Of a stretch of DNA of 64,000 bases, positions 20,016 to 28,764 are shown piece by piece. Position 1 is the first letter of the stretch. Every line of letters begins with the position of its first letter. The stretch lies in contig NZ_JAQTHU010000001.1 of assembly GCF_029433255.1 (NCBI RefSeq), positions 1,674,001-1,738,000 on the forward strand. Reading direction: 5' to 3'. The notes beneath the pieces were generated by a model. It was not told the origin of the DNA, did no database searches, and saw only the letters and a program-made list of their open reading frames with translations. This DNA is from Lactobacillus sp. ESL0791. GTDB taxonomy: Bacteria; Bacillota; Bacilli; Lactobacillales; Lactobacillaceae. Made by a program: the position numbers and the translations under genes.

Positions 20016-21098
20016 ATGGATAATAGTAAAAAATCAATCACAGTAAAGGACTTTTTTAATAAAATTCTATCAGGAACGGCGACAGGAATTATTGTCGGTT
20101 TGATTCCGAATGCTGTGCTAAGCGCAATTTTAAAATTATTTGGTAATAATCCGATTACGGTTGGCTTAACCCATGTCTTGCTGGTCTACCAAGTGGCAAC
20201 ACCGCTTTTGATCGGTGCGTTAATTGCCTACCAATTTGGTTTTTCTGCTTTAGATATTGCTGTCGTCGCAGGCAGCGCTTATGTCGGCTCCGGTGTTACC
20301 CAATTTAATCCGTTGGCAGTCAATCCGGCAACAAAGCAGCCCGGTATCTTCATCTCTTCGGGGACGGGAGACCTGATTAACACAATGATCACAGCAGCAA
20401 TCGCTGTTGCCTTGACGTTGCTAATTGGCAATCATTTTGGGTCTGTTAAAATTGTATTGAGTCCCATCATCGTTGGTGGAGGTTCAGCTTACATCGGTTT
20501 TCTATTATTGCCTTGGGTTAGCAAAATCACGACCGGCTTAGGAGCAATTATTGCTTCATTCACTAAGCTGCAGCCAGTCATTATGTGTATTCTAATTGCT
20601 TGGATGTTCGCCCTGCTGATTGTTACCCCGGTTTCAACGGTCGCAATTGGGATGGCCATTCAGCTAAACGGAATTGCCGCCGGTGCCGCCGCAATGGGCG
20701 TTGCCGCTACCACAATCGTTTTGGTTGTCCACTCATGGAAGGTTAACAAGGCCGGCGTAACGATCGCTGTTGCTTTGGGAGCAATGAAAATGATGATTCC
20801 GAACCTTTTCAGGCACCCAATTATTATGCTGCCAATTCTGATTACCGCAACGGTTTCTGCAATTCCGGTTGCCCTCTGGGGAATTTCTGGGACGCCAGCA
20901 TCAGCAGGTTTCGGCCTTGTCGGAATTGTTGGTCCGCTTGCATCACTGAACGCTGGCAGCCAAAGCATCAGTTGGATTTTGGCACTTATTGCCTGGTTTA
21001 TTATTCCAGCTGCAGTTGCGCTAGCTTGCCGGTTTATTTTAGGGAAAATGATGCATGTTTACGATGAAAAAGTTGCTTTCGCTTACTTAGGCGACTAA
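20016..21098 (+). CDS. Orphan PTS_EIIC_2-type membrane protein
   Basis: The 360-residue, very hydrophobic protein has about ten membrane segments and the AGSAYVGSGVTQFNP, SSGTGDLINTM and GIVGPLASLN segments seen in the stand-alone PTS EIIC family (PF13303-like). No EIIA or EIIB is adjacent. The ATG at 20016 with GAGGGAGTGAAT is preferred to a GTG at 20010. The substrate is unknown; whether it works as a PTS at all cannot be told from the sequence. Confidence 0.85.
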   Translation: MDNSKKSITVKDFFNKILSGTATGIIVGLIPNAVLSAILKLFGNNPITVGLTHVLLVYQVATPLLIGALIAYQFGFSALDIAVVAGSAYVGSGVTQFNPLAVNPATKQPGIFISSGTGDLINTMITAAIAVALTLLIGNHFGSVKIVLSPIIVGGGSAYIGFLLLPWVSKITTGLGAIIASFTKLQPVIMCILIAWMFALLIVTPVSTVAIGMAIQLNGIAAGAAAMGVAATTIVLVVHSWKVNKAGVTIAVALGAMKMMIPNLFRHPIIMLPILITATVSAIPVALWGISGTPASAGFGLVGIVGPLASLNAGSQSISWILALIAWFIIPAAVALACRFILGKMMHVYDEKVAFAYLGD

Positions 21099-21123
21099 TT
21101 CAGATTAAGAAATAATTATGCAA

Positions 21124-21164
21124 CTCAAAAAGACATTAGATTCGTTTCTAATGTCTTTTTGAAT
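21124..21164. terminator. Bidirectional terminator
   Basis: AAAAAGACATTAGA pairs with TCTAATGTCTTTTT around a short loop, between the EIIC-like gene and the convergent phosphatase gene. Confidence 0.88.
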
Positions 21165-21191
21165 GCCTATTTTAATAACTAGCAATAATCT

Positions 21192-21737
21192 TTATAGCAG
21201 CTCTGCCCTGATAAAAGCACCGTGCTTCAATTTAACCCGTAACACCGCTGCATAAGGTAATCTTTGCCAAAAGACAAAACCCATTCCCGGATGTACCAAT
21301 TCATAAATTGTACTCATCACCGTTCCGTGTGAACCGACAGCAGCAACAGCCGTTTCATCCAAACGGCTGATAAACTGAACATACCGCGTCTGGGCCTGCT
21401 TTAATGATTCACCGCCATTTTTAGCAAAAGTAAAATCTGACCATTGCCGTTCAACATAATCGGTAAATTCTTGACCATCTTCAAACCAAACCGGCATTTT
21501 GCGTTCAACCAGCAAATTGCTGGTCTGAGCTTTCAAACCATGAGCAAGGGCCACAGGTTGAACTGTCCTAATAGCTCTAATTAACGGACTGGAAAAAACA
21601 GCCATATAAGGAACACTAGCTAATAATTTAGTTAACCTTTGGGCCTGCACTTGTCCGTGCGCTGTGAGCGGCCGCTGAAAATCATCGTGAACATTAATGT
21701 CTGGTTCACCATGCCTGATTAAATCGACAACCGGCAT
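21192..21737 (-). CDS. Histidine phosphatase family protein
   Basis: This 181-residue phosphoglycerate-mutase-like phosphatase has the catalytic RHGEP motif at residues 8-12 and a second His in VGSHGTV. It overlaps the nadE stop by one base, so it is the last gene of the NAD cluster. A role in trimming a nucleotide or sugar phosphate in that pathway is inference. It is one of four members of this superfamily in the window. Confidence 0.88.
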   Translation of the reverse strand: MPVVDLIRHGEPDINVHDDFQRPLTAHGQVQAQRLTKLLASVPYMAVFSSPLIRAIRTVQPVALAHGLKAQTSNLLVERKMPVWFEDGQEFTDYVERQWSDFTFAKNGGESLKQAQTRYVQFISRLDETAVAAVGSHGTVMSTIYELVHPGMGFVFWQRLPYAAVLRVKLKHGAFIRAELL

Positions 21738-22567
21738 TATTTTTTCCAGAAGTCATCGAACACGGTGATCGGTAAATGACGCTTATGCTCACTCTTAAGC
21801 CACAGTTGCTCAATTCTTTGAGCAGCTTTAGCAGGAACATCCTTACCTTCCAAATAATCGTCAACTTCCTCGTAAGTTACGCCCAAGGCCTGCTCATCAG
21901 GCAAAGCCGGACGATCCTCTTCCAAATCTGCCGTCGGTGCCTTCATGTATAAGTGTTCAGGACAATGCAGCGCCTTAAGCATCTGCTTGCCCTGCCGCTT
22001 ATCCAGCCGAAATAGCGGCGTTAAATCTGCTGCTCCATCACCATATTTAGTGTAAAAGCCGCTGAAATTCTCGGCCGCATGATCGGTGCCAATAACCACA
22101 CCCTGATTGGCACCCGCAATCGCATACTGAACCACCATCCGTTCCCGGGCTTTAACGTTACCTTTATTAAAATCAGTGATCTTTTGCCCGGTTTCTGTCA
22201 CACTTTTAACCACAGCATCAACGGCAGGCTTGATATTCACCGTCAAATCCTGATCCGGCTCTTGAAAAGCAATTGCGTCGGCCACATCCTGGGCATCTGC
22301 CTGAACATCGTATGGCAGCCGGACAGCAATGTACTGGTAAGCGTCATCGCCGGTTTCCTGGCGCAGTTCATTAACCGCCATCTGACACAGTTTGCCCGCC
22401 AATGTGGAATCTTGGCCGCCAGAAACACCCAAAACCAGTGATTTAACAAAAGAATTGGTTTTTAAATAATCCTTTATGAAGTCAACTGAACGTCTAATTT
22501 CCTTCTGGGGATCAATCTGCGGCAGCACATGCTCATATGCAATTATCTTTTCTTGTAGTTTTTTCAT
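21737..22567 (-). CDS. nadE: NH3-dependent NAD synthetase
   Basis: NadE amidates nicotinate adenine dinucleotide to NAD. The 276-residue length fits the ammonia-dependent form without a glutaminase domain. The ATP pyrophosphatase loop SGGQDST is near residue 46, and [19 protein letters not shown] is the typical NadE segment. It follows pncB by 3 nt and is followed by the phosphatase. Confidence 0.96.
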   Translation of the reverse strand: MKKLQEKIIAYEHVLPQIDPQKEIRRSVDFIKDYLKTNSFVKSLVLGVSGGQDSTLAGKLCQMAVNELRQETGDDAYQYIAVRLPYDVQADAQDVADAIAFQEPDQDLTVNIKPAVDAVVKSVTETGQKITDFNKGNVKARERMVVQYAIAGANQGVVIGTDHAAENFSGFYTKYGDGAADLTPLFRLDKRQGKQMLKALHCPEHLYMKAPTADLEEDRPALPDEQALGVTYEEVDDYLEGKDVPAKAAQRIEQLWLKSEHKRHLPITVFDDFWKK

Positions 22568-22570
22568 TGA

Positions 22571-24043
22571 CTAATTATTTCCTTTAGCAATTTTTGCACG
22601 AATATCCTTAATTAACTTGGTCTTACTATCATACAAATCTTGCGACAAGTCAACTGGATATTCCTGTGGGTTCAAGCTGCGTTTGTATTCATCCCACAAC
22701 TTATCCAGATTATCCGCACAGAATTTTTTAATATCGACCAATTTGGGTTGCTTGTAAACCAGTTTGCCCTCAACAAAAATATCCTGCAGCAGCGGCCGAG
22801 CCGTATAGTCCTTAACTACCTTGTTGATATAGGTGTATTGCGGATGGAACATGTAAAGTGAACCCAGCTTGCGCGGATCCTCACCAACCCGGGCAACCCA
22901 GTCACCCTCGTTTTTCTTCGCTGTATTAGCCGTAATTCGCCAAATCTGTTTTTTACCAGGAGTCGACACTTTGCTGGCATTAGAAGAAATCTTCAGGGTA
23001 TCATGCATTTCGTGGTTCGGGCCTTCCATTGACACCAGCTTATAAACTGCCCCAAGAGCCGGTTGGTCATAAGCCGTAATATATTTGGTGCCGATACCCC
23101 AAACGTCGATTTTAGCTCCCTGCATCTTCAAGCTGGTAATCGTTGTTTCGTCTAGGTCATTGGAAGCAAAGATTTTGGCATTAGGATAACCAGCGGCATC
23201 AAGCTGCTTACGTACCTTTTTGGAAATGTAAGCCATGTCCCCAGAGTCAATTCTGATTCCTTGGAAATTAATCTTGTCGCCCATTTCATTGGCAACCTTG
23301 ATTGCATTAGGAACGCCGCTGCGGATCGTATCATAAGTATCAACCAGAAAAACACAATTGTGGTGCGTTTCGGCATATGCTTTAAAGGCCTCATACTCAC
23401 TGCCAAACGCTTCAACCAGGGAATGTGCGTGGGTTCCAGAAACCGGAATGCCAAATAATTTGCCGGCCCGCACGTTACTCGTTGAGTCAAAGCCACCGAT
23501 GTAGGCCGCACGCGTGCCCCAAATAGCGGCATCAGCTTCCTGAGCCCGGCGGCTGCCGAATTCCATCACGCCGTCGCCCTGAACGGCTAGCTTAACCCGG
23601 GCTGCTTTGGTTGCCAGCAGAGTCTGGTAGTTAATGATGTTTAAAATTGCTGTTTCCACCAGCTGACATTGGGCTAGTGGTCCTTCAACCTGCACTAGCG
23701 GCTCATTGGCAAAAGCAATTTCGCCCTCTTGCATTGAACGCACCGTCAATTTACATTCAAAATGCCGCAAATAATCAATAAAGTCGTCATCATAGCCGAC
23801 CTCTTCCTTCAAATATTGCAAATCGCTTTCCTTAAAATGCAAATTTTGCAGGTACATAATTACGTGTTCCAGCCCGGCATAGATCGTATAACCATTGCCA
23901 AACGGCTCATCACGGTAATATGCTTCAAAAACAGCGTGGCGTTCGGCGATGCCCTTCTTGAAATATGTATACATCATATTCAGCTCATACAAATCCGTAT
24001 GCAAAATTAACGAATCATCTTTGTCTAATTCTTGATAAAACAT
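22571..24043 (-). CDS. pncB: Nicotinate phosphoribosyltransferase
   Basis: PncB converts nicotinate and PRPP to nicotinate mononucleotide. The 490-residue protein starts MFYQELDKDDS with AGGAGG 4 nt upstream. Family segments include TDLYELNMM, MEFGSRRAQ, GGFDSTSNV, SGTHAHS and IRIDSGD. The longer frame to 24112 only adds a hydrophobic string from the promoter region and was rejected. The gene lies between nadD and nadE, giving a salvage route from nicotinate to NAD. Confidence 0.96.
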   Translation of the reverse strand: MFYQELDKDDSLILHTDLYELNMMYTYFKKGIAERHAVFEAYYRDEPFGNGYTIYAGLEHVIMYLQNLHFKESDLQYLKEEVGYDDDFIDYLRHFECKLTVRSMQEGEIAFANEPLVQVEGPLAQCQLVETAILNIINYQTLLATKAARVKLAVQGDGVMEFGSRRAQEADAAIWGTRAAYIGGFDSTSNVRAGKLFGIPVSGTHAHSLVEAFGSEYEAFKAYAETHHNCVFLVDTYDTIRSGVPNAIKVANEMGDKINFQGIRIDSGDMAYISKKVRKQLDAAGYPNAKIFASNDLDETTITSLKMQGAKIDVWGIGTKYITAYDQPALGAVYKLVSMEGPNHEMHDTLKISSNASKVSTPGKKQIWRITANTAKKNEGDWVARVGEDPRKLGSLYMFHPQYTYINKVVKDYTARPLLQDIFVEGKLVYKQPKLVDIKKFCADNLDKLWDEYKRSLNPQEYPVDLSQDLYDSKTKLIKDIRAKIAKGNN

Positions 24044-24189
24044 CTTTCCTCCTAAAATAATAATGAGAACAATAATCAGAATAATTATAATATCTTTCGC
24101 GTAATCCAGCAATATGGCATATTAATATTAATGAAGTTCGTGTTTTGCATAGAAATTGATTAATTTGAGTTGATTTACAGTAGCCGTGA

Positions 24190-24789
24190 TTATTTTTGAT
24201 ATAATTTTTTGTATTTAATATAGGAAATAACCGCATCCGGCAGCAAATACCGAACCGAGCGATCTGCCCTAATCATTTTCCTAATTTTAGTTGAGCTTAA
24301 TTTGATTTCCGGTGCATCAAGCCAAGTAACAGGATAAGAAGAGATTACAGAAAATCCACCGCGCTTAATCCCTACCAAAGTAGCCAGCCGCACAATTTGG
24401 TCAGGATCCTTCCAGTCCCCAAATTGTTCAATTTGGTCGCTGCCAAGCAGCCAGTAATACTTAGCCGGGAATTTATGGTGCAGGTAGGCTAATGTGTCGA
24501 CCGTATAGGAGACCCCGCCACGTTCCAGTTCAAACAGTTTGATTTTAAAATGAGGATTATCCTGCAAAGCCAGCTGCAGCATGGCAAGACGATCTTCCGC
24601 AGCAATCTGTGGTTTCTCTTTTAGATTAGGAATATTGGTGGGAATAAACCAAATTTCATCTAAGTGCAGCTGTGTACGTGCCTGCTCGGCGATCACCAAA
24701 TGGGCAAAATGAACCGGATTAAAGGTGCCACCCAGTATCCCAATTTTTTTTATCTTTTTTTGTAAATTCTGCTCCGCGGAATCATTCAT
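24190..24789 (-). CDS. nadD: Nicotinate-nucleotide adenylyltransferase
   Basis: NadD adenylates nicotinate mononucleotide. The 199-residue protein has the nucleotidyltransferase signature GILGGTFNPVHFAHL near residue 18 and the SSTKIR motif near 166. It is the first of the nadD-pncB-nadE set but is separated from pncB by 146 nt, so pncB may also have its own promoter. Confidence 0.95.
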   Translation of the reverse strand: MNDSAEQNLQKKIKKIGILGGTFNPVHFAHLVIAEQARTQLHLDEIWFIPTNIPNLKEKPQIAAEDRLAMLQLALQDNPHFKIKLFELERGGVSYTVDTLAYLHHKFPAKYYWLLGSDQIEQFGDWKDPDQIVRLATLVGIKRGGFSVISSYPVTWLDAPEIKLSSTKIRKMIRADRSVRYLLPDAVISYIKYKKLYQK

Positions 24790-24966
24790 TTTTAGTCTCC
24801 ATTAACATGTATTTGATGCTAAATTTTATCTACATTTATCAAATATACCACTTTTTCGCATAGAACAATTTAGCATTGGCCCAATTAAATAACATTCATT
24901 AATTTTTAGTTTATAGTAAACTAGGAACTAGAGCGTTAATAATAACTACAGAATGAAGGTAATAAA

Positions 24967-25929
24967 ATGAAAATTGTGAATTTGGATAGCTATGCCTTGA
25001 ATCCTGGTGATTTAGACTGGACACCGCTAAAGGAATTTGGTGAGTGCACATTCTACGACCGGACACCAACTGATGACAATGCGAAAATTTTACGGCGGAT
25101 CGGGGACGCGGAAATCGTCCTGACAAATAAGACACCTCTAGACAAAGAAGTAATTACCAAAGCACCCAAGCTCAAATACATTGGCGTAACCGCCACCGGT
25201 TATAACGTCATTGATACAGCAGCTGCTAGAGAAGCCAGCATCCCTGTGACCAATGTGCCTACCTACGGTACCGATGCCGTTGCCCAGTTTACCTTTGCCC
25301 TTTTACTAGAGATTACCAGCCACGTTTGCCTGCACAACAAATTGGTACACGAAGGACGCTGGACAAGCAATCCCGACTTCACGTTCTGGGCTAAACAGCT
25401 GATAGAACTCAAGGACAAGACACTTGGCTTGATCGGCTTTGGTCGAATTGCCCAAAAAGTAGCAGAAATTGGTCATGCTTTCTCCATGAACGTCATTTTT
25501 TATAATCATCGACCCAAAACTGATGTGCCAGCATGGGCAAAGCAGGTCAGCTTGGATGAGTTGTTAGAAAAAGCAGACGTGGTCAGCCTGCACGTTTTAC
25601 AGGCACCCGAAACAACCGCAATGATCTGCAAGGACACACTTGAAAAGATGAAGCCAAGCGCAATCTTGATTAATACATCCCGGGGCGGGTTAATTAATGA
25701 ACAGGATTTGGCCCAAGCCCTAAATGATGACAAAATTGCTGCAGCAGCGGTAGATGTTGCTCAAATTGAGCCGATCCCGGCCACAAGCCCGCTACTTACG
25801 GCGAAAAATTGCATTATTACCCCGCACATTGCCTGGGCACCGCGCGAAACACGCAACCGGCTGCTTGGCGTCGTGTTCGACAATCTGCGAGCATACCTAA
25901 ACGGTCAAGAATTAAACGTAGTCAACTAG
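24967..25929 (+). CDS. D-2-hydroxyacid dehydrogenase family protein
   Basis: The 320-residue NAD(P)-dependent dehydrogenase has the Rossmann loop GLIGFGRIAQKVA near 154 and catalytic residues in NTSRGG (Arg), VDVAQIEP (Glu) and TPHIAW (His). It is closest in form to glycerate/hydroxypyruvate reductases; the exact substrate is not readable. It is divergent from nadD and ends at its own terminator. Confidence 0.9.
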   Translation: MKIVNLDSYALNPGDLDWTPLKEFGECTFYDRTPTDDNAKILRRIGDAEIVLTNKTPLDKEVITKAPKLKYIGVTATGYNVIDTAAAREASIPVTNVPTYGTDAVAQFTFALLLEITSHVCLHNKLVHEGRWTSNPDFTFWAKQLIELKDKTLGLIGFGRIAQKVAEIGHAFSMNVIFYNHRPKTDVPAWAKQVSLDELLEKADVVSLHVLQAPETTAMICKDTLEKMKPSAILINTSRGGLINEQDLAQALNDDKIAAAAVDVAQIEPIPATSPLLTAKNCIITPHIAWAPRETRNRLLGVVFDNLRAYLNGQELNVVN

Positions 25930-25948
25930 AATTAATGACACAGATAAA

Positions 25949-25999
25949 AATATCCCTGCCTTTCAATTGTATGGAAAGCAAGGATATTTTGTTTTTGTT
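25949..25999 (+). terminator. Terminator of the 2-hydroxyacid dehydrogenase gene
   Basis: ATATCC-TGC-CTTTC pairs with GGAAAG-CA-AGGATAT, followed by a T-rich run. Confidence 0.8.
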
Positions 26000-26122
26000 T
26001 TAAAAATTACTGCAAGTTTTTATTTTACACAACTGACTTATGTACCAATTTAGCATATTTTTTTGCATCCACAGGCTCCAATCATTCAGTAGAACCGGTT
26101 GCAAATACACCTGACTGTTGGA

Positions 26123-26452
26123 CTACTTCTTCTTCATCATTCCAAATTTCTTAGCACGATTAAAAGCAGACCAAGCTTTCGGCCAGCCAGCATAAAAGGC
26201 TAACTGGGTAATTTCAGCAACAATTTCTTTTTTGGTAATACCATTATTTTTACCTACTTTCAAATGATCGGCGATTTGCTCAGTGTTACCCATCGCTATC
26301 AAGGCAGCAATTGTAGTTAGTGACCGATCATGCGCGGATAATTCATCCTCACGTGACCATACTTGACCGAATAAAACATCATCATTTAATGCGGCAAATT
26401 GCGGTGCAAACTCACCTAGCCTGTTTCTGCCTGCTGTTTGTTTTTTAAACAT
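26123..26452 (-). CDS. Carboxymuconolactone decarboxylase (CMD) family protein
   Basis: The 109-residue all-helical protein has the CMD core (ELSAHDRSLTTIAALIAMG, EIVAEITQLAFYAGWPKAW). The CxxC thiols of AhpD-type members are absent, so it is unlikely to be a peroxidase reductant. It follows the SDR gene by 54 nt under the MerR-type promoter, a grouping known for aldehyde or electrophile stress (Bacillus AdhR/YraB clusters). Confidence 0.88.
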   Translation of the reverse strand: MFKKQTAGRNRLGEFAPQFAALNDDVLFGQVWSREDELSAHDRSLTTIAALIAMGNTEQIADHLKVGKNNGITKKEIVAEITQLAFYAGWPKAWSAFNRAKKFGMMKKK

Positions 26453-26506
26453 TAGTAATCCCCTTCTATCTAAACTTCAAATTGTCTTATTTTCTCATAA
26501 TGAATA

Positions 26507-27250
26507 TTAAACCTGGGCAGTTGGCCGAATAACCAATTCATTAATTGTCGTATCAGCTGGCAATTCCACCGCCAATTTAAGCGTATCTGCAATTCGTTCT
26601 GCTGGAATTGCTAATTTATCATAAAAATTCTTTCGTGTATTAGCTCTGATTTCAGAAACAGTCATATGATCGACTAATTCCGTTGCAATCGCTCCCGGAG
26701 AAACAGTAGTAACGCGAATATTATTAGCAGCCTCTTCTTGTCTCAGTGCTTCACTAATCATCCATACTCCGGCTTTAGTAGCTGAATAAACACCGCCGCC
26801 TTGATGAACGGCATGGGCAGCAATAGAAGCAACATTAATAAATTGCCCTGATCCTTGCTCATGCATAATTGGTAACGCGGCATGGATTCCATACAAAACA
26901 CCTTTTAAATTGGTATCAATCATTGCTTCCCAATCGTCTACCCGGTCCATACTAAACGGTGAATGCGGCATTATTCCCGCATTGTTCATCCACACGTCAA
27001 TTCGGCCAAAACTACTGCAAGCTTTTTTAGCCAATTTTTCTACACTGCAAATATCTGTTACATCAGTTATTGCATAATCTGCTTGACCACCTGAAGCCGT
27101 TATTTTGCCAGTAATTTCCTTTAAACGCTCTTCCCTGCGCGCTCCAAGCATAATTTTATAGCCGGCTGCCGCCAATTTCAGTGCCGTAGCCTCACCTATT
27201 CCGGATGATGCACCCGTAATCGCAATAACTTTAGCTTTATTATTTCCCAT
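26507..27250 (-). CDS. Short-chain dehydrogenase/reductase
   Basis: The 247-residue classical SDR has the cofactor motif TGASSGIGEA near residue 14, NNAGIMP near 90, and the catalytic Tyr/Lys in YSATKAG near 156. It is the first gene of the SDR-CMD operon, divergent from the MerR gene. Probable role: NADP-linked reduction of a toxic carbonyl; the substrate is not readable. Confidence 0.92.
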   Translation of the reverse strand: MGNNKAKVIAITGASSGIGEATALKLAAAGYKIMLGARREERLKEITGKITASGGQADYAITDVTDICSVEKLAKKACSSFGRIDVWMNNAGIMPHSPFSMDRVDDWEAMIDTNLKGVLYGIHAALPIMHEQGSGQFINVASIAAHAVHQGGGVYSATKAGVWMISEALRQEEAANNIRVTTVSPGAIATELVDHMTVSEIRANTRKNFYDKLAIPAERIADTLKLAVELPADTTINELVIRPTAQV

Positions 27251-27304
27251 CTCTTAATATTCCTTTACTAAAATTGAATTTATCAAATTACCTGTTATTC
27301 TTAT

Positions 27305-27335
27305 ATTATATTAGCCGGTAGTTACTACCTGTAAA
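27305..27335 (-). promoter_or_regulatory. MerR-type promoter of SDR-CMD (19-bp spacer with dyad)
   Basis: TTTACA (27330-27335) and TATAAT (27305-27310) on the minus strand are 19 bp apart, longer than the normal 17. The spacer holds the dyad GGTAG-TTA-CTACC (27317-27329). This is the hallmark of promoters that MerR regulators untwist; the -35 overlaps the ribosome site region of merR itself. Confidence 0.82.
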
Positions 27336-27347
27336 GGAGAATTAAAA

Positions 27348-27746
27348 ATGTTATATAAAATGATGGATGTCTGCCGCAAAAGCAATATCAGCTATGAAAC
27401 ACTGAAATTTTACTGTAATAAGGGCCTAATCCCAAATGTAAAACGAGACAAGAATAATCATCGAATATTTGACGAATATGACCTTAACTGGATAAAAGAT
27501 GTTATCTGCCTAAAAAGATGCGGAATGTCAATCGCAGAAATCAAAAAATATATGCAGCTTTGTCTAGAAGGCGAAAAAACAATCGTTAAACGAAAAAATA
27601 TTTTAGAAGAAAGCAAACAAAAAATTGAACAGCAGATCTCACTAATGAAAGAAAATCTTAAATACATTGAAAAAAAAGAAAATTTGTATACGCAATTGCA
27701 ACGCCACGAAATTCCTTATCGAAGTAATTTACTAAAGAAAAAATAA
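27348..27746 (+). CDS. MerR-family regulator
   Basis: The 132-residue protein has an N-terminal MerR winged helix (about 1-70; ISYETLKFYCNKGLIP) and a long C-terminal coiled coil (about 75-115) for dimerisation. There is no Cys-based metal site at the C-terminus. It is divergent from SDR-CMD and very probably acts on their 19-bp-spacer promoter. AAAGGAG precedes the ATG. Confidence 0.9.
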   Translation: MLYKMMDVCRKSNISYETLKFYCNKGLIPNVKRDKNNHRIFDEYDLNWIKDVICLKRCGMSIAEIKKYMQLCLEGEKTIVKRKNILEESKQKIEQQISLMKENLKYIEKKENLYTQLQRHEIPYRSNLLKKK

Positions 27747-27795
27747 AATTCGTTTCATACTACTTAACAGACTTATTACACAGCCAGTTAAAATG

Positions 27796-27843
27796 AAAAA
27801 GCCTGTCAATACGGTTTTAAAACCATGCTGACAGACTTTTTTC
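27796..27843. terminator. Bidirectional terminator
   Basis: CTGTCA...TGACAG with a nested GGTTTT/AAAACC stem and T/A runs on both sides, between merR and the convergent secreted-protein gene. Confidence 0.82.
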
Positions 27844-27860
27844 GTTATTCAAATTTTATC

Positions 27861-28442
27861 CTAATATGACATATCCTTGAAATGATACTTGCCGTATTTC
27901 TGGGCTAAATTCACATCCTTAAATCTCTGGCCAACGACTTTACCCTTGCCGTTTGCCCAAAAGAGCACTTTATGCCGCTTGCCATTCAGCTTTTCATAAT
28001 GGCAGGCAAAAGCTGTACTATTCTTCTTAGTAAACTTTTTATTCAAAGCCCACGTGACAACTGCCCATTTCACACCCTTCATTCGTTTCCATGTACCCCG
28101 TGTGTAGTGGGTAAAGAGTTTCTTATTACTTGCAACTGGATTTTTTTGATTTTTCCACTTTTTCGACATTTGCCAAGGATACTTATTCGTGCCTTTGACT
28201 TTTCCCATAACCCAGATAGAATTTTCGGGCTTATTGTAACCACTTTTCCAAATCTTACTTGCAGCGCCCGTTGCATCATACCAATTACCACGCCACGATT
28301 TTGGCAGCACAAACGGTTTAACAATTCCATATTTATCACCTGTTTTAGCTTCAACCGGCTGCGAATTCTTGATTCCTAAAGTTGTCATACCGGCAATAGA
28401 TAAAGCCAGGCACGTCAAAATCGTCAATAATTTTTTCTTCAT
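27861..28442 (-). CDS. Small secreted protein with WRGNWY motif
   Basis: The 193-residue protein has a signal peptide (MKKKLLTILTCLALS..., probable cleavage near VEA-K). The mature part is basic (many Lys) and rich in Trp, with SWRGNWYDATG near residue 49, the same RGNWY element seen in the protein at 14669-15145. No enzyme motif is visible. It is monocistronic. Function unknown. Confidence 0.82.
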   Translation of the reverse strand: MKKKLLTILTCLALSIAGMTTLGIKNSQPVEAKTGDKYGIVKPFVLPKSWRGNWYDATGAASKIWKSGYNKPENSIWVMGKVKGTNKYPWQMSKKWKNQKNPVASNKKLFTHYTRGTWKRMKGVKWAVVTWALNKKFTKKNSTAFACHYEKLNGKRHKVLFWANGKGKVVGQRFKDVNLAQKYGKYHFKDMSY

Positions 28443-28498
28443 TATCTTTACCTCACGATTATAACTATTTTGTTTTCTCGTAGGTCGTATTAAAAGTA

Positions 28499-28532
28499 AT
28501 GCTCTTGCCCAGGCCTACTTTCGGAAGAGCAT
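28499..28532. promoter_or_regulatory. Hairpin in the leader region of the secreted-protein gene
   Basis: ATGCTCTT and AAGAGCAT pair around an 18-nt loop, 57 nt upstream of the start codon. There is no strong T run on the minus strand, so it may be an RNA structure or a terminator on the plus strand. The remaining bases of 28533-28654 hold nothing I can assign. Confidence 0.45.
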
Positions 28533-28654
28533 ATTTTCTTTGTTTAAACGTCAAAAAATTCAAGCCACTTATCTCTCATCCCAATTATACCCTTAGTTTA
28601 GTATCAATACTAATTCTTGTAAAGAATAATAAAGTCAAACTTCATAATTTATAA

Positions 28655-28700
28655 GCAAATTAAAATGCACGTTTTTGGTAAAACACCAACAACGTGCATT
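28655..28700 (-). terminator. Terminator of the mannitol operon
   Basis: AATGCACGT pairs with ACGTGCATT, followed on the minus strand by TTTTAATTTG. Confidence 0.8.
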
Positions 28701-28764
28701 AATAATTTTTATTCAAAAAATACTAGCTTATTAGTCAGCTTTCCCGACAGGCGCCTAAACAAAC

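Noticed and set aside
24044..24112. N-terminal extension of PncB
   Set aside because: The extension is an Ile/Leu string from the promoter region, and AGGAGG points to the ATG at 24043.
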